NCBI GenBank assembly: GCA_963696875.1
Contig: CAVOLQ010000004.1
Coordinates: 186,001 to 250,000, forward strand
Direction of reading: 5' to 3'
Length of the DNA: 64,000 nt
Source: Albibacterium sp963696875
GTDB taxonomy: Bacteria; Bacteroidota; Bacteroidia; Sphingobacteriales; Sphingobacteriaceae
In this document: one piece after another, positions 1-7,681 of the stretch
Layout of the letters: each line of letters starts with the position of its first letter
Numbering within the stretch: the first letter of the stretch is position 1
Position numbers and translations under genes: made by a program
The notes under the pieces: generated by a model
Told to the model about the DNA's origin: nothing
Seen by the model: the letters and a program-made list of their open reading frames with translations, nothing else
Databases searched by the model: none

Positions 1-105
1 GATGCAACATCTCATCATACTCCAGACTTCTTTATTGACGAAAGCGCCTTCACACTAGGTGTAAAGGCGCTTTCTAATCTTACGCTGGATTATTTCGAGG
101 ACTGA
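1..105 (+). CDS. C-terminal end of an M20-family amidohydrolase (partial)
   Basis: The plus strand is open in frame from base 1 and ends at TGA 103-105, giving 34 residues that contain HHTPDFFIDESAF and end LTLDYFED. This resembles the last segment of M20D metallo-amidohydrolases (HipO / N-acyl-L-amino-acid amidohydrolase type), where an H-H-x-P-x-F-x-I-x-E stretch near the C-terminus carries a metal-binding histidine. The rest of the gene lies left of the window. Its 3' end overlaps the 3' end of the opposing DUF1080 gene by 16 bases. The family call rests on this short tail only. Confidence 0.6.
   Translation, partial: DATSHHTPDFFIDESAFTLGVKALSNLTLDYFED
40..74 (-). terminator. Stem-loop inside the end of the M20 gene, possible terminator for the DUF1080 gene
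   Basis: An 11-base arm (40-50) pairs perfectly with 64-74. After one C/A mismatch, ACAC (52-55) pairs with GTGT (59-62) around a 3-base loop. The hairpin lies just past the stop of the minus-strand gene but within the coding end of the plus-strand gene. No clear U-run follows on either strand, so termination is inferred from position and stem strength. Confidence 0.4.
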
Positions 106-1523
106 AATTCACGCCCTGGAGTATCGACTCTAAAGCTTTCAATATTTCCTTGATCAGCAACGGTTACATAAACTGTACGTCCGTCTTTGCCTCCAAAAGC
201 CAAATTGGTTGGGTTTTTCCCAGCTAATTTTACCTCTTGCAGGATTTTTCCTGCAGGGGAAACTTTTACTACAGTCCCTTTTCCATGACGTGTAATGTAT
301 AAGTTTCCGTCTTTATCGGTACGCATGCCATCCATACCAAAATCTTCAAACTTAATCAGGATCCTTTTATTACTAATCTTTCCATCTGCTGATAAATCAT
401 AGGCCCAAACATTGCGCTGAACAGATTCATTTACATAAAGGGTTTTGTTATCCGGACTAACTTCAATACCATTAGTGGTTCCCATATCACCTTCTAACAA
501 CGTTACTTTACCATTTGCATCAACGCGCCAGATGGCACCCTTGCTTTCTTTCCAGTTTGGATCGCTGGCATATAAACGATCTTTATTGTCAATCGCGATA
601 TCGTTAGGCTGGCTCATTTTAGGCTCATTCGCATGAACACTTAATTTTTTTGTCGCCATATTCACTTTCAAGATGTTATGGTTGGTATAATCTGCAATCA
701 ACATCTCTCCTTTGGTGTTAAAACGAATTCCGTTTCCAATGCTACCGTTCGGTAATTCGATAAAAATATTGTGTTCTCCAGTGGGGGTAACTTGTCCGAT
801 CGTACCTTGACGAGTATGGTTTACCGCATAAAGTACTCCATTTTTATCTACCCCAGGACCTTCAACTCCAGAAGTAAAGCTTTTAGCAGGGGTCAATACA
901 GTAGATTTGAACAATTCACCCGATGAAGGCAACTCCTGGATTTTAATATCTTTCCATCTTACTTTAATACCCCCACCATCATGAATCTGAAGAGCAATAA
1001 AACCTTTTCCCTGACCAATTTTCTCGTCATTGATATTCACCATTTGCTTTCCATTCAACCAGCTGGTAACTTCACCGTTGACTGCACGGATGCGCATGTG
1101 ATTCCATTGTTCTGGAAGAAGGGCCTTCTCATCTTCCGGATTTGGTTTTATCAACCAACCGCGACCGTAAGACTCGTAAATTCCCCCAGTATGTTTATTC
1201 AAGGGAGCCACCTCCACCTGCCATCCATCAATACGTGTTCCTTCAATACCTGAACGAATGAAAACCCCACTATTTCCATCAGCTTCTTGCTTAAAGTTTA
1301 CATCCAATATAAAATTATCATAGCTCTTATCAGTGGATAAGTAACCATATCCTTTATCCGGACCGCTCTCACAAACTAACTCTCCATTTGCTACGTACCA
1401 TTTTTCGGTACCATGGATAGTCCAACCTGTTAGGTCTTTTCCATTGAATAAGGACTTTGATTCTTGAGAATAAGCTGTTCCACAAAAAAGGAAGAAGGCC
1501 AAGCATAAAAAAACGTGTTTCAT
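90..1523 (-). CDS. Secreted DUF1080 (3-keto-disaccharide hydrolase-like) + SMP-30 propeller protein
   Basis: A 477-residue exported protein with signal peptide (MKHVFLCLAFFLFCGTAYSQ). Residues about 24-197 match the DUF1080 fold, a concanavalin-like sandwich now linked to 3-keto-glucoside hydrolysis (visible: LFNGKDLTGW, SGVFIRSG, GGIYE, NGKQM). Residues about 210-470 form an SMP-30/gluconolactonase/NHL-like beta-propeller with repeated blades (SQPNDIAIDNKDRLYASDPN, TTNGIEVSPDNKTLYVNES, GMRTDKDGNLYITRHGKG). The substrate is unknown; a sugar or sugar lactone in the periplasm is likely. It is the last gene of the GH18/deacetylase run, 75 bases after the acyltransferase. The fusion of these two domains is seen in other Bacteroidota glycan loci. 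The fold calls are solid; the reaction is inferred. Confidence 0.8.
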   Translation of the reverse strand: MKHVFLCLAFFLFCGTAYSQESKSLFNGKDLTGWTIHGTEKWYVANGELVCESGPDKGYGYLSTDKSYDNFILDVNFKQEADGNSGVFIRSGIEGTRIDGWQVEVAPLNKHTGGIYESYGRGWLIKPNPEDEKALLPEQWNHMRIRAVNGEVTSWLNGKQMVNINDEKIGQGKGFIALQIHDGGGIKVRWKDIKIQELPSSGELFKSTVLTPAKSFTSGVEGPGVDKNGVLYAVNHTRQGTIGQVTPTGEHNIFIELPNGSIGNGIRFNTKGEMLIADYTNHNILKVNMATKKLSVHANEPKMSQPNDIAIDNKDRLYASDPNWKESKGAIWRVDANGKVTLLEGDMGTTNGIEVSPDNKTLYVNESVQRNVWAYDLSADGKISNKRILIKFEDFGMDGMRTDKDGNLYITRHGKGTVVKVSPAGKILQEVKLAGKNPTNLAFGGKDGRTVYVTVADQGNIESFRVDTPGREFQSSK

Positions 1524-1598
1524 TTTGTTTTGTTTGTGTGTATGTATTTCTGTTTCTATTTGAATTTGGTATTAATTTCCCTGGCAAGATAACTCTTT

Positions 1599-2702
1599 TT
1601 ATACTTTTAGGAAAATCTTCTTTTCATAAAGAATATACAGAAAAAGCCACTTAACTAAAATTACACATATCGACATAATGACGATGTTAAAGGGGTCGCC
1701 AACCAGTTCACCGAGCCATTGAAAAAGCGAATTTGTAGTATATTGCCAATTGATAAACCTTCCCGAAATGTAAATAAGGATTGAATTCATTCCGATTACC
1801 TTAAAGAAAAATGCCCATTTCGTATATCCTTTTACATCGATTATATAATAAAAAAGAGATAGCAACATCAGACTGATTCCTCCAGTTAATAATACAAAAG
1901 AGCTTGTCCATAGATTTTTGTTAATTGGGAAGTCTAGGTTCCAGACTAAACTTAACACAATTGCAATCGCCCCTGCGATAGCAAGATTTAAGGCTTTTTG
2001 CTGCGGAAGTTTAGGACTGTTTTTAAGGAGGTTTCCAGCAAATATACCCATTAAACCCGTTGCAATTGCAGGTATAGTGGAAATCAGACCTTCAGGATCG
2101 TGTATTTTTAAGTAGAGCCTGCCAGGGACGATTAATCGGTCGAGGTATGATGCGAAATTACCTTCCATACTAAGATCTCCACGGGGGAAGCCAGGCGCTG
2201 AAGTGAATTTTAACAACAGCCAATACCCTATCAAGATGCAAAAAAACCAAACGATCTGGGTAACGCGTTGAGAATACAAATAAATAATATTGGCAAACAC
2301 ATAAGCTAGACCAATTCTTCCTAATACACTTGCAAAACGAATTTCATCCAATTCACGGATTCGAAGGCCATTGTTAACAATAACTCCTAAAATGACAAGG
2401 ATTAATCCCCTTTTGATAACAGTTAGTAACAATTTTTGACGACTTTCCCCTTTCTCCAATTTGCGACCTACAGAATATGGAGTCGCTACACCGGCTAAAA
2501 ATAGAAATAAAGGGAATATCAAATCATAAAAATAGAATCCATTCCATTCAGGATGGTCCATCTGAGTAGCCATAACTTGCCAAAAAGGACTTTCTGTGGC
2601 TTTGGCGAGGTTATGGAAAAGAGCATCAGCCCCCATAATCCAAAACATATCGAAACCTCTAAGTGCATCTAATGAATAAAGGCGCTGCCCTGTTACTTTC
2701 AT
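1599..2702 (-). CDS. NagX-like membrane acyltransferase family protein (DUF5009/HGSNAT type), copy 1
   Basis: An integral membrane protein with about ten hydrophobic segments. The N-terminal motif RLYSLDALRGFDMFWIMGAD is the hallmark of the DUF5009/NagX and heparan-alpha-glucosaminide N-acetyltransferase group. FYDLIFPLFLFLAGVATPYS follows, and IGMNSILIYISG lies near the end. I place the start at ATG 2702 (367 residues), because upstream extension to a GTG at 2747 adds only non-conserved residues and brings the start within 17 bases of the previous stop. NagX proteins sit in GlcNAc/chitin catabolic clusters of proteobacteria and have been proposed as GlcNAc transport or acetylation factors. 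The neighbouring deacetylase and GH18 agree with that, but the activity is not proven. It is paralogous to the gene at 5299-6477. Confidence 0.8.
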   Translation of the reverse strand: MKVTGQRLYSLDALRGFDMFWIMGADALFHNLAKATESPFWQVMATQMDHPEWNGFYFYDLIFPLFLFLAGVATPYSVGRKLEKGESRQKLLLTVIKRGLILVILGVIVNNGLRIRELDEIRFASVLGRIGLAYVFANIIYLYSQRVTQIVWFFCILIGYWLLLKFTSAPGFPRGDLSMEGNFASYLDRLIVPGRLYLKIHDPEGLISTIPAIATGLMGIFAGNLLKNSPKLPQQKALNLAIAGAIAIVLSLVWNLDFPINKNLWTSSFVLLTGGISLMLLSLFYYIIDVKGYTKWAFFFKVIGMNSILIYISGRFINWQYTTNSLFQWLGELVGDPFNIVIMSICVILVKWLFLYILYEKKIFLKV

Positions 2703-2763
2703 TTTACTTAAATGCTTTTCTTTATAATCTAACTGCTCTGTGTACACTGTTGTGAAAATTTGT

Positions 2764-4104
2764 TTATATGGATTTTGATAGTTTTACCGGTGTAGAATTG
2801 GCATTTACTTGATAAAGAATATACGTGCCCTTCTCATCACTTTGCGGGGTAAGCACTTGCTCTTTGTCGTCTTGAGACACCTTAACTTGCTTCCAATCTG
2901 AGGCTACGTAACTCTTCAAAGTCAATGGGACATTATACATCGAGTTGTCAAGAGAATGGCTTACTTCAACGAAAAAATCTCCATTTTTTTCCGAGGTTTG
3001 CACTTTCGCACTCATTCTTTGTCGCATATATTTCGTCACATCTCCAAAAGTAGCCACCCATAAATTATCGTCCTTTGCTTTGATATACTCAAAATACTCC
3101 TTAAGGTCATCGCTAGTCAAGGATTCCCAACCGATACCATCTACTCCATGAAATACCAATACTAACCAGTTATTACTATTTGTAGCCACGGTATCAATCC
3201 ATGTTTTCATTAACGGTAATGGTGTTCTGGTCGTTGCCCCACGCTGCCATTGCACATATTCTTTCTCCGGTGCAGTTGGACTTACACGGCTCGAGCGATT
3301 CAGCTCCAGTAAATAAGATTCTGGCATTCTGTTTCTTGATGCAGGATAGATCTTGTGAATGTAATCCATCGCTCTTTCATTTTCTGTACCATATGGACCC
3401 TCAACAGAAAATGTATGGTCCGGTCCTAATTGATTCAAAATATCCTCCTTACTCTTTTCAAGCTCGTATAGCATATTAGTTTCATCTAAAGCGGCTAATC
3501 GTGCGTGAGTAACGGTATGGCTAGCAAATTCATGCCCTTGAGCAGCGTAAGAACGTATATTATCCCAAGTCACGCCTTCCGCTTCGATAGACTCATTACT
3601 GGCTCTATGACCACGCTGAAATTCTCCTGCACGTACTTTTTTATATAGATCATCAATAATTTTAAAAGCCTCTTCCTTTCTACCTGCATCTATGGCTGCG
3701 CCAGCAGAGGTATGATATTCTAAGGTTCTACGATATCCTAAAAAACCAGCTGCCGAAGCACGCTCAAAAAAATTCTCGTCGTTAGTCGGGCTTGTAGCCG
3801 TTTCGGCAATAATCTCTTCTACTGGTCGCCCTATAAATTTTCCTTGATACTGTGAACCGGGGATTTGCCCTGTAATAATGAAAAATGTAGCTTTCAAATC
3901 TAAATCATTCATTATAGGAAGTGCATTTCTAAACTGATTTATAGAACCGTCATCATAGGTAAGGGAAACCGCCGCGTTCTTTCCGTAAGCCCATTTTGTA
4001 ATTTCCGTTTCGGGCAAAGTATTTTTCTTTGTGTTACAAGCACTTATCATAAAGATAAATGATAAGGCAGATAAAGCTATTTTAAGTGAGATTTTACGTT
4101 TCAT
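2764..4104 (-). CDS. Lipoprotein polysaccharide deacetylase (NodB homology)
   Basis: A 446-residue lipoprotein: signal peptide with lipobox ISAC, lipidated Cys23. The NodB-type catalytic core follows: SLTYDDG (Asp51/Asp52, base and metal ligand), the metal-binding SHTVTH motif about 70 bases past the middle of the domain, and a late WLVLVFHGVDG segment like the closing motif of CE4 enzymes. A long insert (about residues 85-175) separates the first two motifs, and a C-terminal beta-rich extension follows residue 370. It should remove N- or O-acetyl groups from a glycan at the outer face or in the periplasm. It lies between GH18 (55 bases upstream) and a NagX-like gene, so a deacetylation step on GlcNAc chains is a reasonable inference. 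The exact substrate is unknown. Confidence 0.85.
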   Translation of the reverse strand: MKRKISLKIALSALSFIFMISACNTKKNTLPETEITKWAYGKNAAVSLTYDDGSINQFRNALPIMNDLDLKATFFIITGQIPGSQYQGKFIGRPVEEIIAETATSPTNDENFFERASAAGFLGYRRTLEYHTSAGAAIDAGRKEEAFKIIDDLYKKVRAGEFQRGHRASNESIEAEGVTWDNIRSYAAQGHEFASHTVTHARLAALDETNMLYELEKSKEDILNQLGPDHTFSVEGPYGTENERAMDYIHKIYPASRNRMPESYLLELNRSSRVSPTAPEKEYVQWQRGATTRTPLPLMKTWIDTVATNSNNWLVLVFHGVDGIGWESLTSDDLKEYFEYIKAKDDNLWVATFGDVTKYMRQRMSAKVQTSEKNGDFFVEVSHSLDNSMYNVPLTLKSYVASDWKQVKVSQDDKEQVLTPQSDEKGTYILYQVNANSTPVKLSKSI

Positions 4105-4158
4105 CTTTATTGAATTTGACTGTTACTGGATATCCTGTTTACTATCATTGCCAAATTT

Positions 4159-5127
4159 TTATTTGGCATAACCTACCTCGTTTATGACTTTAAGTAACGA
4201 CTTATCGCCGTTTGCATCCCCGAGGATCTGCCAGATCATAATTCCCGAACCTTTCTCCTTGGCTAATTTGGTTTTCTTTTTCATAGTTTCTGAACCATTA
4301 TAATACATGGTTACATTATCTGCCCAAGCAATTTCATCAGCTAATTCTGCTTTAGGAAATTCTGTCAAAATCTGTCTGTAATTTCTACTAACGGCAGGGG
4401 CATTAGTGGTCGAAAATCCATAACCATAAAAAGGCACGCCAAGGACCATTTTATTCTTCGGAATTTTCCTTACCGTACTAAAGTAATCCAAATCTGCCAC
4501 CGCATGCTCATAGCTAGAATGTGGTCCAGGTCGCGAAATATTCCAAGGTCCGGTTTTGTCGTAGCTCATAATATTAACAAAGTCATATTGGGCTAAAGCT
4601 TTATCACTAAGTGCATCTCTATACGCATAAGCAATTGCTGAGGTCAATAATTTTCCATGCGGCTTTAATACATTGGCCAAGCCAACAACAAACTTTTCAT
4701 AATTCTCGTCAATATCTCTGCCTTCAATGTCAACGTCTATCCCGTCAAATCCATATTGTAAGGTAATTAATAGAAGATCATTTATCAATTTAGCGCGATA
4801 ATCGTCTGTTAACAGCTTGTGATAATAAGAATGATCGCCTCCGCCAGCAATGGAAGGAAGAACTTTTACATTTTTGGCATGAGCGGCTTTTATAAAAGGA
4901 ATAAGGGGCGAGAGATCTTGTTTAAAATTCCCTAATGTATCTGGATTTAAAAAAGCAAGATTAATATGTGTTAATTTATCAAAGGGAACCGTTTTGATAT
5001 CAACGGTCATGGCCGGCTGGAGTAAATAATAGCCCACCACTCTAAATTCTTTATCCTTTCGAATTTGTCCATGAACGGAGATGGCAAACAAAAACAAGAA
5101 ACCAATAATACATAGTTTTCTTTTCAT
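4159..5127 (-). CDS. Secreted glycoside hydrolase family 18 protein (chitinase/endo-beta-GlcNAcase-like)
   Basis: A 322-residue exported protein (signal peptide ending ...AISVHGQ). The GH18 catalytic signature DxxDxDxE is intact as DGIDVDIE, with Glu135 as the acid/base. Other family marks are THINLAFL, VKVLPSIAGGG, NIMSYDKTGPW and the C-terminal IMIWQILGD tryptophan segment. It lacks the chitinase insertion domain present in its neighbour, so it belongs to the short (alpha/beta)8 class that includes endo-beta-N-acetylglucosaminidases. Base composition is like the genome, unlike the next GH18 upstream. Likely co-transcribed with the deacetylase. Chitin oligomers or N-glycan cores are both possible substrates. 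Confidence 0.88.
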   Translation of the reverse strand: MKRKLCIIGFLFLFAISVHGQIRKDKEFRVVGYYLLQPAMTVDIKTVPFDKLTHINLAFLNPDTLGNFKQDLSPLIPFIKAAHAKNVKVLPSIAGGGDHSYYHKLLTDDYRAKLINDLLLITLQYGFDGIDVDIEGRDIDENYEKFVVGLANVLKPHGKLLTSAIAYAYRDALSDKALAQYDFVNIMSYDKTGPWNISRPGPHSSYEHAVADLDYFSTVRKIPKNKMVLGVPFYGYGFSTTNAPAVSRNYRQILTEFPKAELADEIAWADNVTMYYNGSETMKKKTKLAKEKGSGIMIWQILGDANGDKSLLKVINEVGYAK

Positions 5128-5289
5128 ATACTTTATAGCTTTATATACTTTATATTAATAATCGTCTTTGTTGATATTCTTTAATAATCTGAGATTATAC
5201 CTTATATGTGAGCTTTGAGGTCTTTCTATTAAAAAGACAATATGCAACTAAGATAATAAAATTACATTAAGAACATAAACAACTGTCTA

Positions 5290-7560
5290 TCATTTTGATT
5301 ACAGCTTCAGCCTGATTCCAATAGCGTTCAGGCCGCGGGTGATCGCCACGCAGAGCAATGCCAAGAACATTGATTTGCCCAACCCGATAATCCCGACCAG
5401 CACCTCGGGCGGAAATTTGAACCCCACCAACCGAAAAAATCCGTACAACAGGTAGGGAACCAGGTAGCAAAGCAGCGTGTCTGTTCCGGCCGGCTTGATA
5501 AAATTAAACCAGTTTGCCTTGCCCTTCACGTCCGCTATCCAATAAACTATAAGAAACGAAAACAAGGTGATGCCGCTGCAAACGAAAAGCCAGGGTGGGG
5601 TTGCACCTAATTTGGCGATCCCCCAATACGGCCGGGTTATCAGCGTAAGGATGCCCAGAACGACAACGGAAGCCAAGAACACCGCGGTCATCTTCAGGTT
5701 GTCCTTCCGCTCGCGGAAATACAGGAAAACAAGAGAGGCCAGTACGCCTCCCATAGTCAACCCAACTGTCGTGCCCCCAAGTATAGGACCGGGGATATAG
5801 GTCAATAGGCTGCCTCGCGGGATCAGGCCGCTTTTCGAAACCATGCTCAACGCGCAGAAGAACAACCAGGCAGCGAAAATCCAATACATGTTCCTCTTTG
5901 AGAACACCACAACCAGCGCACAGGCAAGGTAGGACCAGCCGATGATGCCCAGGATGCCCCACCATTGGGGGGCAAAGGTGGTCAGCTTCTCGGCGCTGCC
6001 GCCGCGGTACAGGACGGCAAGGGCGATCAGGGTAATTATCCCCAAGCCCTTGAGCCCGTATACCAATGCCTGGTTCATGCCCTTGGGATAGCTGTTCCAG
6101 ATCAAAATAAAGGAAATGCAGCAAAGCGGGTTCCAAAGCCCTCGAGGGATTCCCATAGCCTGGACATTGATCGTCTCCCCGTTTACCAGGAACACCCCCA
6201 TCACCAAAAGCGCAAGTGTACGGACGGCGATGTGCAAGATCAGCTCTCGCGTACCGTCCCCTTGTTTGATCCGGTTGTTCACGGCAAAGGGCAGGGACAT
6301 GCCCACAATGAAAAGAAAGGCCGGCAAGATAACGTCCGCAAGGCCCATGCCGTCCACTCCCCGATCAACGTGTTTAAGCCAATCCGGAATGTCCTTAAGC
6401 GACCACAGGTCGTTAACGAAGATCATCAGCACCATCGTGATGGCCCGCAAGATGTCGATAGAGGCTATTCTTTTCATAGCAAGCTGTTTAGTTTATGGAA
6501 GTTTCGCGTGAATTGTGTTCAGCAAATACTGTTGTGGGTCGCTGAAGTACTCCCAGAAGAAGATACCCGCCAGGTCGTTCTTCCTGACGTACTTGATCTT
6601 TTCCTGTATCGACCTCTCGTCATCGTAGGTTACGAACACCTTGCTCTCCTTGTTGAAAAGGTATGGCGCCTTGGCACGTTTGTCCCAATAACGCTTGTAC
6701 CCGTTCTGCCCGATCATGGTATCTTTTATCTTGGTATATCCGCCACCCTGTCCTTGCGCCACACCCTGGTTCTGGGCCGGGTGTACGCGAGGCTGCCCCA
6801 TGCCGTTGTTGGCTGCATTTTCGGCAACCCATGCCTTGCCGTAAAAACCGGCGCCCACCACCAATTTGCTGGCCGGAACGCCCGCGGCCAGAAAATCCCG
6901 CATAGACTGGTCGACCGAAGAGCCGCTGCCGTCCTTCTGCGAGGAATAAAGGTTGGTATGGTGACCGACCGTGCCGTTCCGGCCGCTATAATCGTAGGTC
7001 ATCACGAAGACATAGTCAAGTATCTTGCCCACTTCAGCCATTTCCGTATTGTCGATAAAGCCCTTGGACCCGCCAACTGCAGCCGTAAGCTGGTAGTATT
7101 TACCGGTTTCCTTCCCAAGCTTGTCAAGCTCAGCACGGAGCTCCTTGAACATGAGCGTGAAATTCTGCTTGTCCACCGGACGGTACACGTTACCCTCCAG
7201 CCCTCGCATCGCCGGGTATTCCCAGTCGATGTCTACCCCGTCCAGCTTGTACTGGCGGACGATGTCCACGCTGGTCTTGGCGAACAGCTTGCGTGAGGTG
7301 GGCGTCAAAACAGCATCCGAAAAATTGCCGCTCCATGACCAGCCCCCAATGGAGATAAGGATCTTCAGGTCCGGGTTGAACTTCGCTTTCAGCTCGTTCA
7401 GCTTACGGAAGTTCGTCGAATCCGTGCGCAGGTTCGTCAAGACAGCCATGCTGTCCTTAACGTTGACGAACGCGTAGTTGATGTGCGTCAACTTCTCAAC
7501 GCTGATCGCATCCGTGTCCACAAGGCCCCGGTAACCGCCCACATACCCGTTCACAACATA
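5290..7560. other. GC-rich segment, probable recent acquisition
   Basis: Hand counts per 60-base line give 32/60 G+C at 5341-5400, 37/60 at 6001-6060, 38/60 at 7201-7260 and 35/60 at 7501-7560. Flanking lines give 12/60 (5221-5280), 22/60 (7561-7620) and 21/60 (8701-8760). Codons inside end mostly in G or C, and those outside in A or T. The segment covers one whole acyltransferase gene and all of a GH18 gene except its signal peptide. No insertion sequence, integrase or clear direct repeats were seen at the edges. Confidence 0.85.
5299..6477 (-). CDS. NagX-like membrane acyltransferase family protein, copy 2 (GC-rich)
   Basis: A 392-residue membrane protein of the same DUF5009/NagX type as the gene at 1599-2702. 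The start motif is IASIDILRAITMVLMIFVND, followed by GLADVILPAFLFIVGMSLPF, with AGTDTLLCYLVPYLLYG near the C-terminus. About ten membrane spans are visible. Its codon use is strongly G/C-ending, unlike the paralogue. It starts 16 bases after the stop of the GH18 gene, so the two form a tight pair. ATG 6477 is chosen because MKRIASIDILRA begins the family motif directly. A role in uptake or acetylation of GlcNAc oligosaccharides is inferred from context only. Confidence 0.82.
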   Translation of the reverse strand: MKRIASIDILRAITMVLMIFVNDLWSLKDIPDWLKHVDRGVDGMGLADVILPAFLFIVGMSLPFAVNNRIKQGDGTRELILHIAVRTLALLVMGVFLVNGETINVQAMGIPRGLWNPLCCISFILIWNSYPKGMNQALVYGLKGLGIITLIALAVLYRGGSAEKLTTFAPQWWGILGIIGWSYLACALVVVFSKRNMYWIFAAWLFFCALSMVSKSGLIPRGSLLTYIPGPILGGTTVGLTMGGVLASLVFLYFRERKDNLKMTAVFLASVVVLGILTLITRPYWGIAKLGATPPWLFVCSGITLFSFLIVYWIADVKGKANWFNFIKPAGTDTLLCYLVPYLLYGFFRLVGFKFPPEVLVGIIGLGKSMFLALLCVAITRGLNAIGIRLKL

Positions 7561-7644
7561 CTTTTTCTGGGCTAAAGAAACGCCGAAAGATAATAAAGCT
7601 AAAGCCAAAACGGATAATACCGATCTAATTAATTTTGACAACAT
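6493..7644 (-). CDS. Secreted GH18 chitinase (GC-rich body)
   Basis: A 383-residue exported chitinase. The signal peptide runs to about Gln26. GH18 motifs are THINYAFVNV, LKILISIGGWSWSGNFSD (substrate-binding SxGG) and catalytic DGVDIDWEYP with Asp138, Asp140 and Glu142. VFVMTYDYSGRNG, LVVGAGFYGKAW and a final DLAGIFFWEYFSD complete the barrel. The segment GMGQPRVHPAQN to TYDDERSIQEK is where family members carry the alpha+beta insertion domain. It should cut chitin or chitooligosaccharides in the periplasm or outside the cell. The first 28 codons are AT-rich like the host; from about 7560 downward the composition jumps. Likely expressed with the SusCD genes 38 bases upstream and with the acyltransferase downstream. 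Confidence 0.9.
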   Translation of the reverse strand: MLSKLIRSVLSVLALALLSFGVSLAQKKYVVNGYVGGYRGLVDTDAISVEKLTHINYAFVNVKDSMAVLTNLRTDSTNFRKLNELKAKFNPDLKILISIGGWSWSGNFSDAVLTPTSRKLFAKTSVDIVRQYKLDGVDIDWEYPAMRGLEGNVYRPVDKQNFTLMFKELRAELDKLGKETGKYYQLTAAVGGSKGFIDNTEMAEVGKILDYVFVMTYDYSGRNGTVGHHTNLYSSQKDGSGSSVDQSMRDFLAAGVPASKLVVGAGFYGKAWVAENAANNGMGQPRVHPAQNQGVAQGQGGGYTKIKDTMIGQNGYKRYWDKRAKAPYLFNKESKVFVTYDDERSIQEKIKYVRKNDLAGIFFWEYFSDPQQYLLNTIHAKLP

Positions 7645-7681
7645 ATGATATTTGTTTTTTGTAAATAATTATTTGAAATCC

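Noticed and set aside
5504..6136. A second minus-strand frame of 210 codons inside the GC-rich acyltransferase gene
   Set aside because: It lies in another frame of a convincing membrane protein, and its product is Pro/Arg/His-rich without hydrophobic pattern.
5965..7296. A 443-codon plus-strand open frame opposite the GC-rich GH18 and acyltransferase genes
   Set aside because: GC-rich coding DNA leaves few stops on the opposite strand. The translation is His/Arg/Val-rich with no domain, and the minus-strand frames carry full family motifs.
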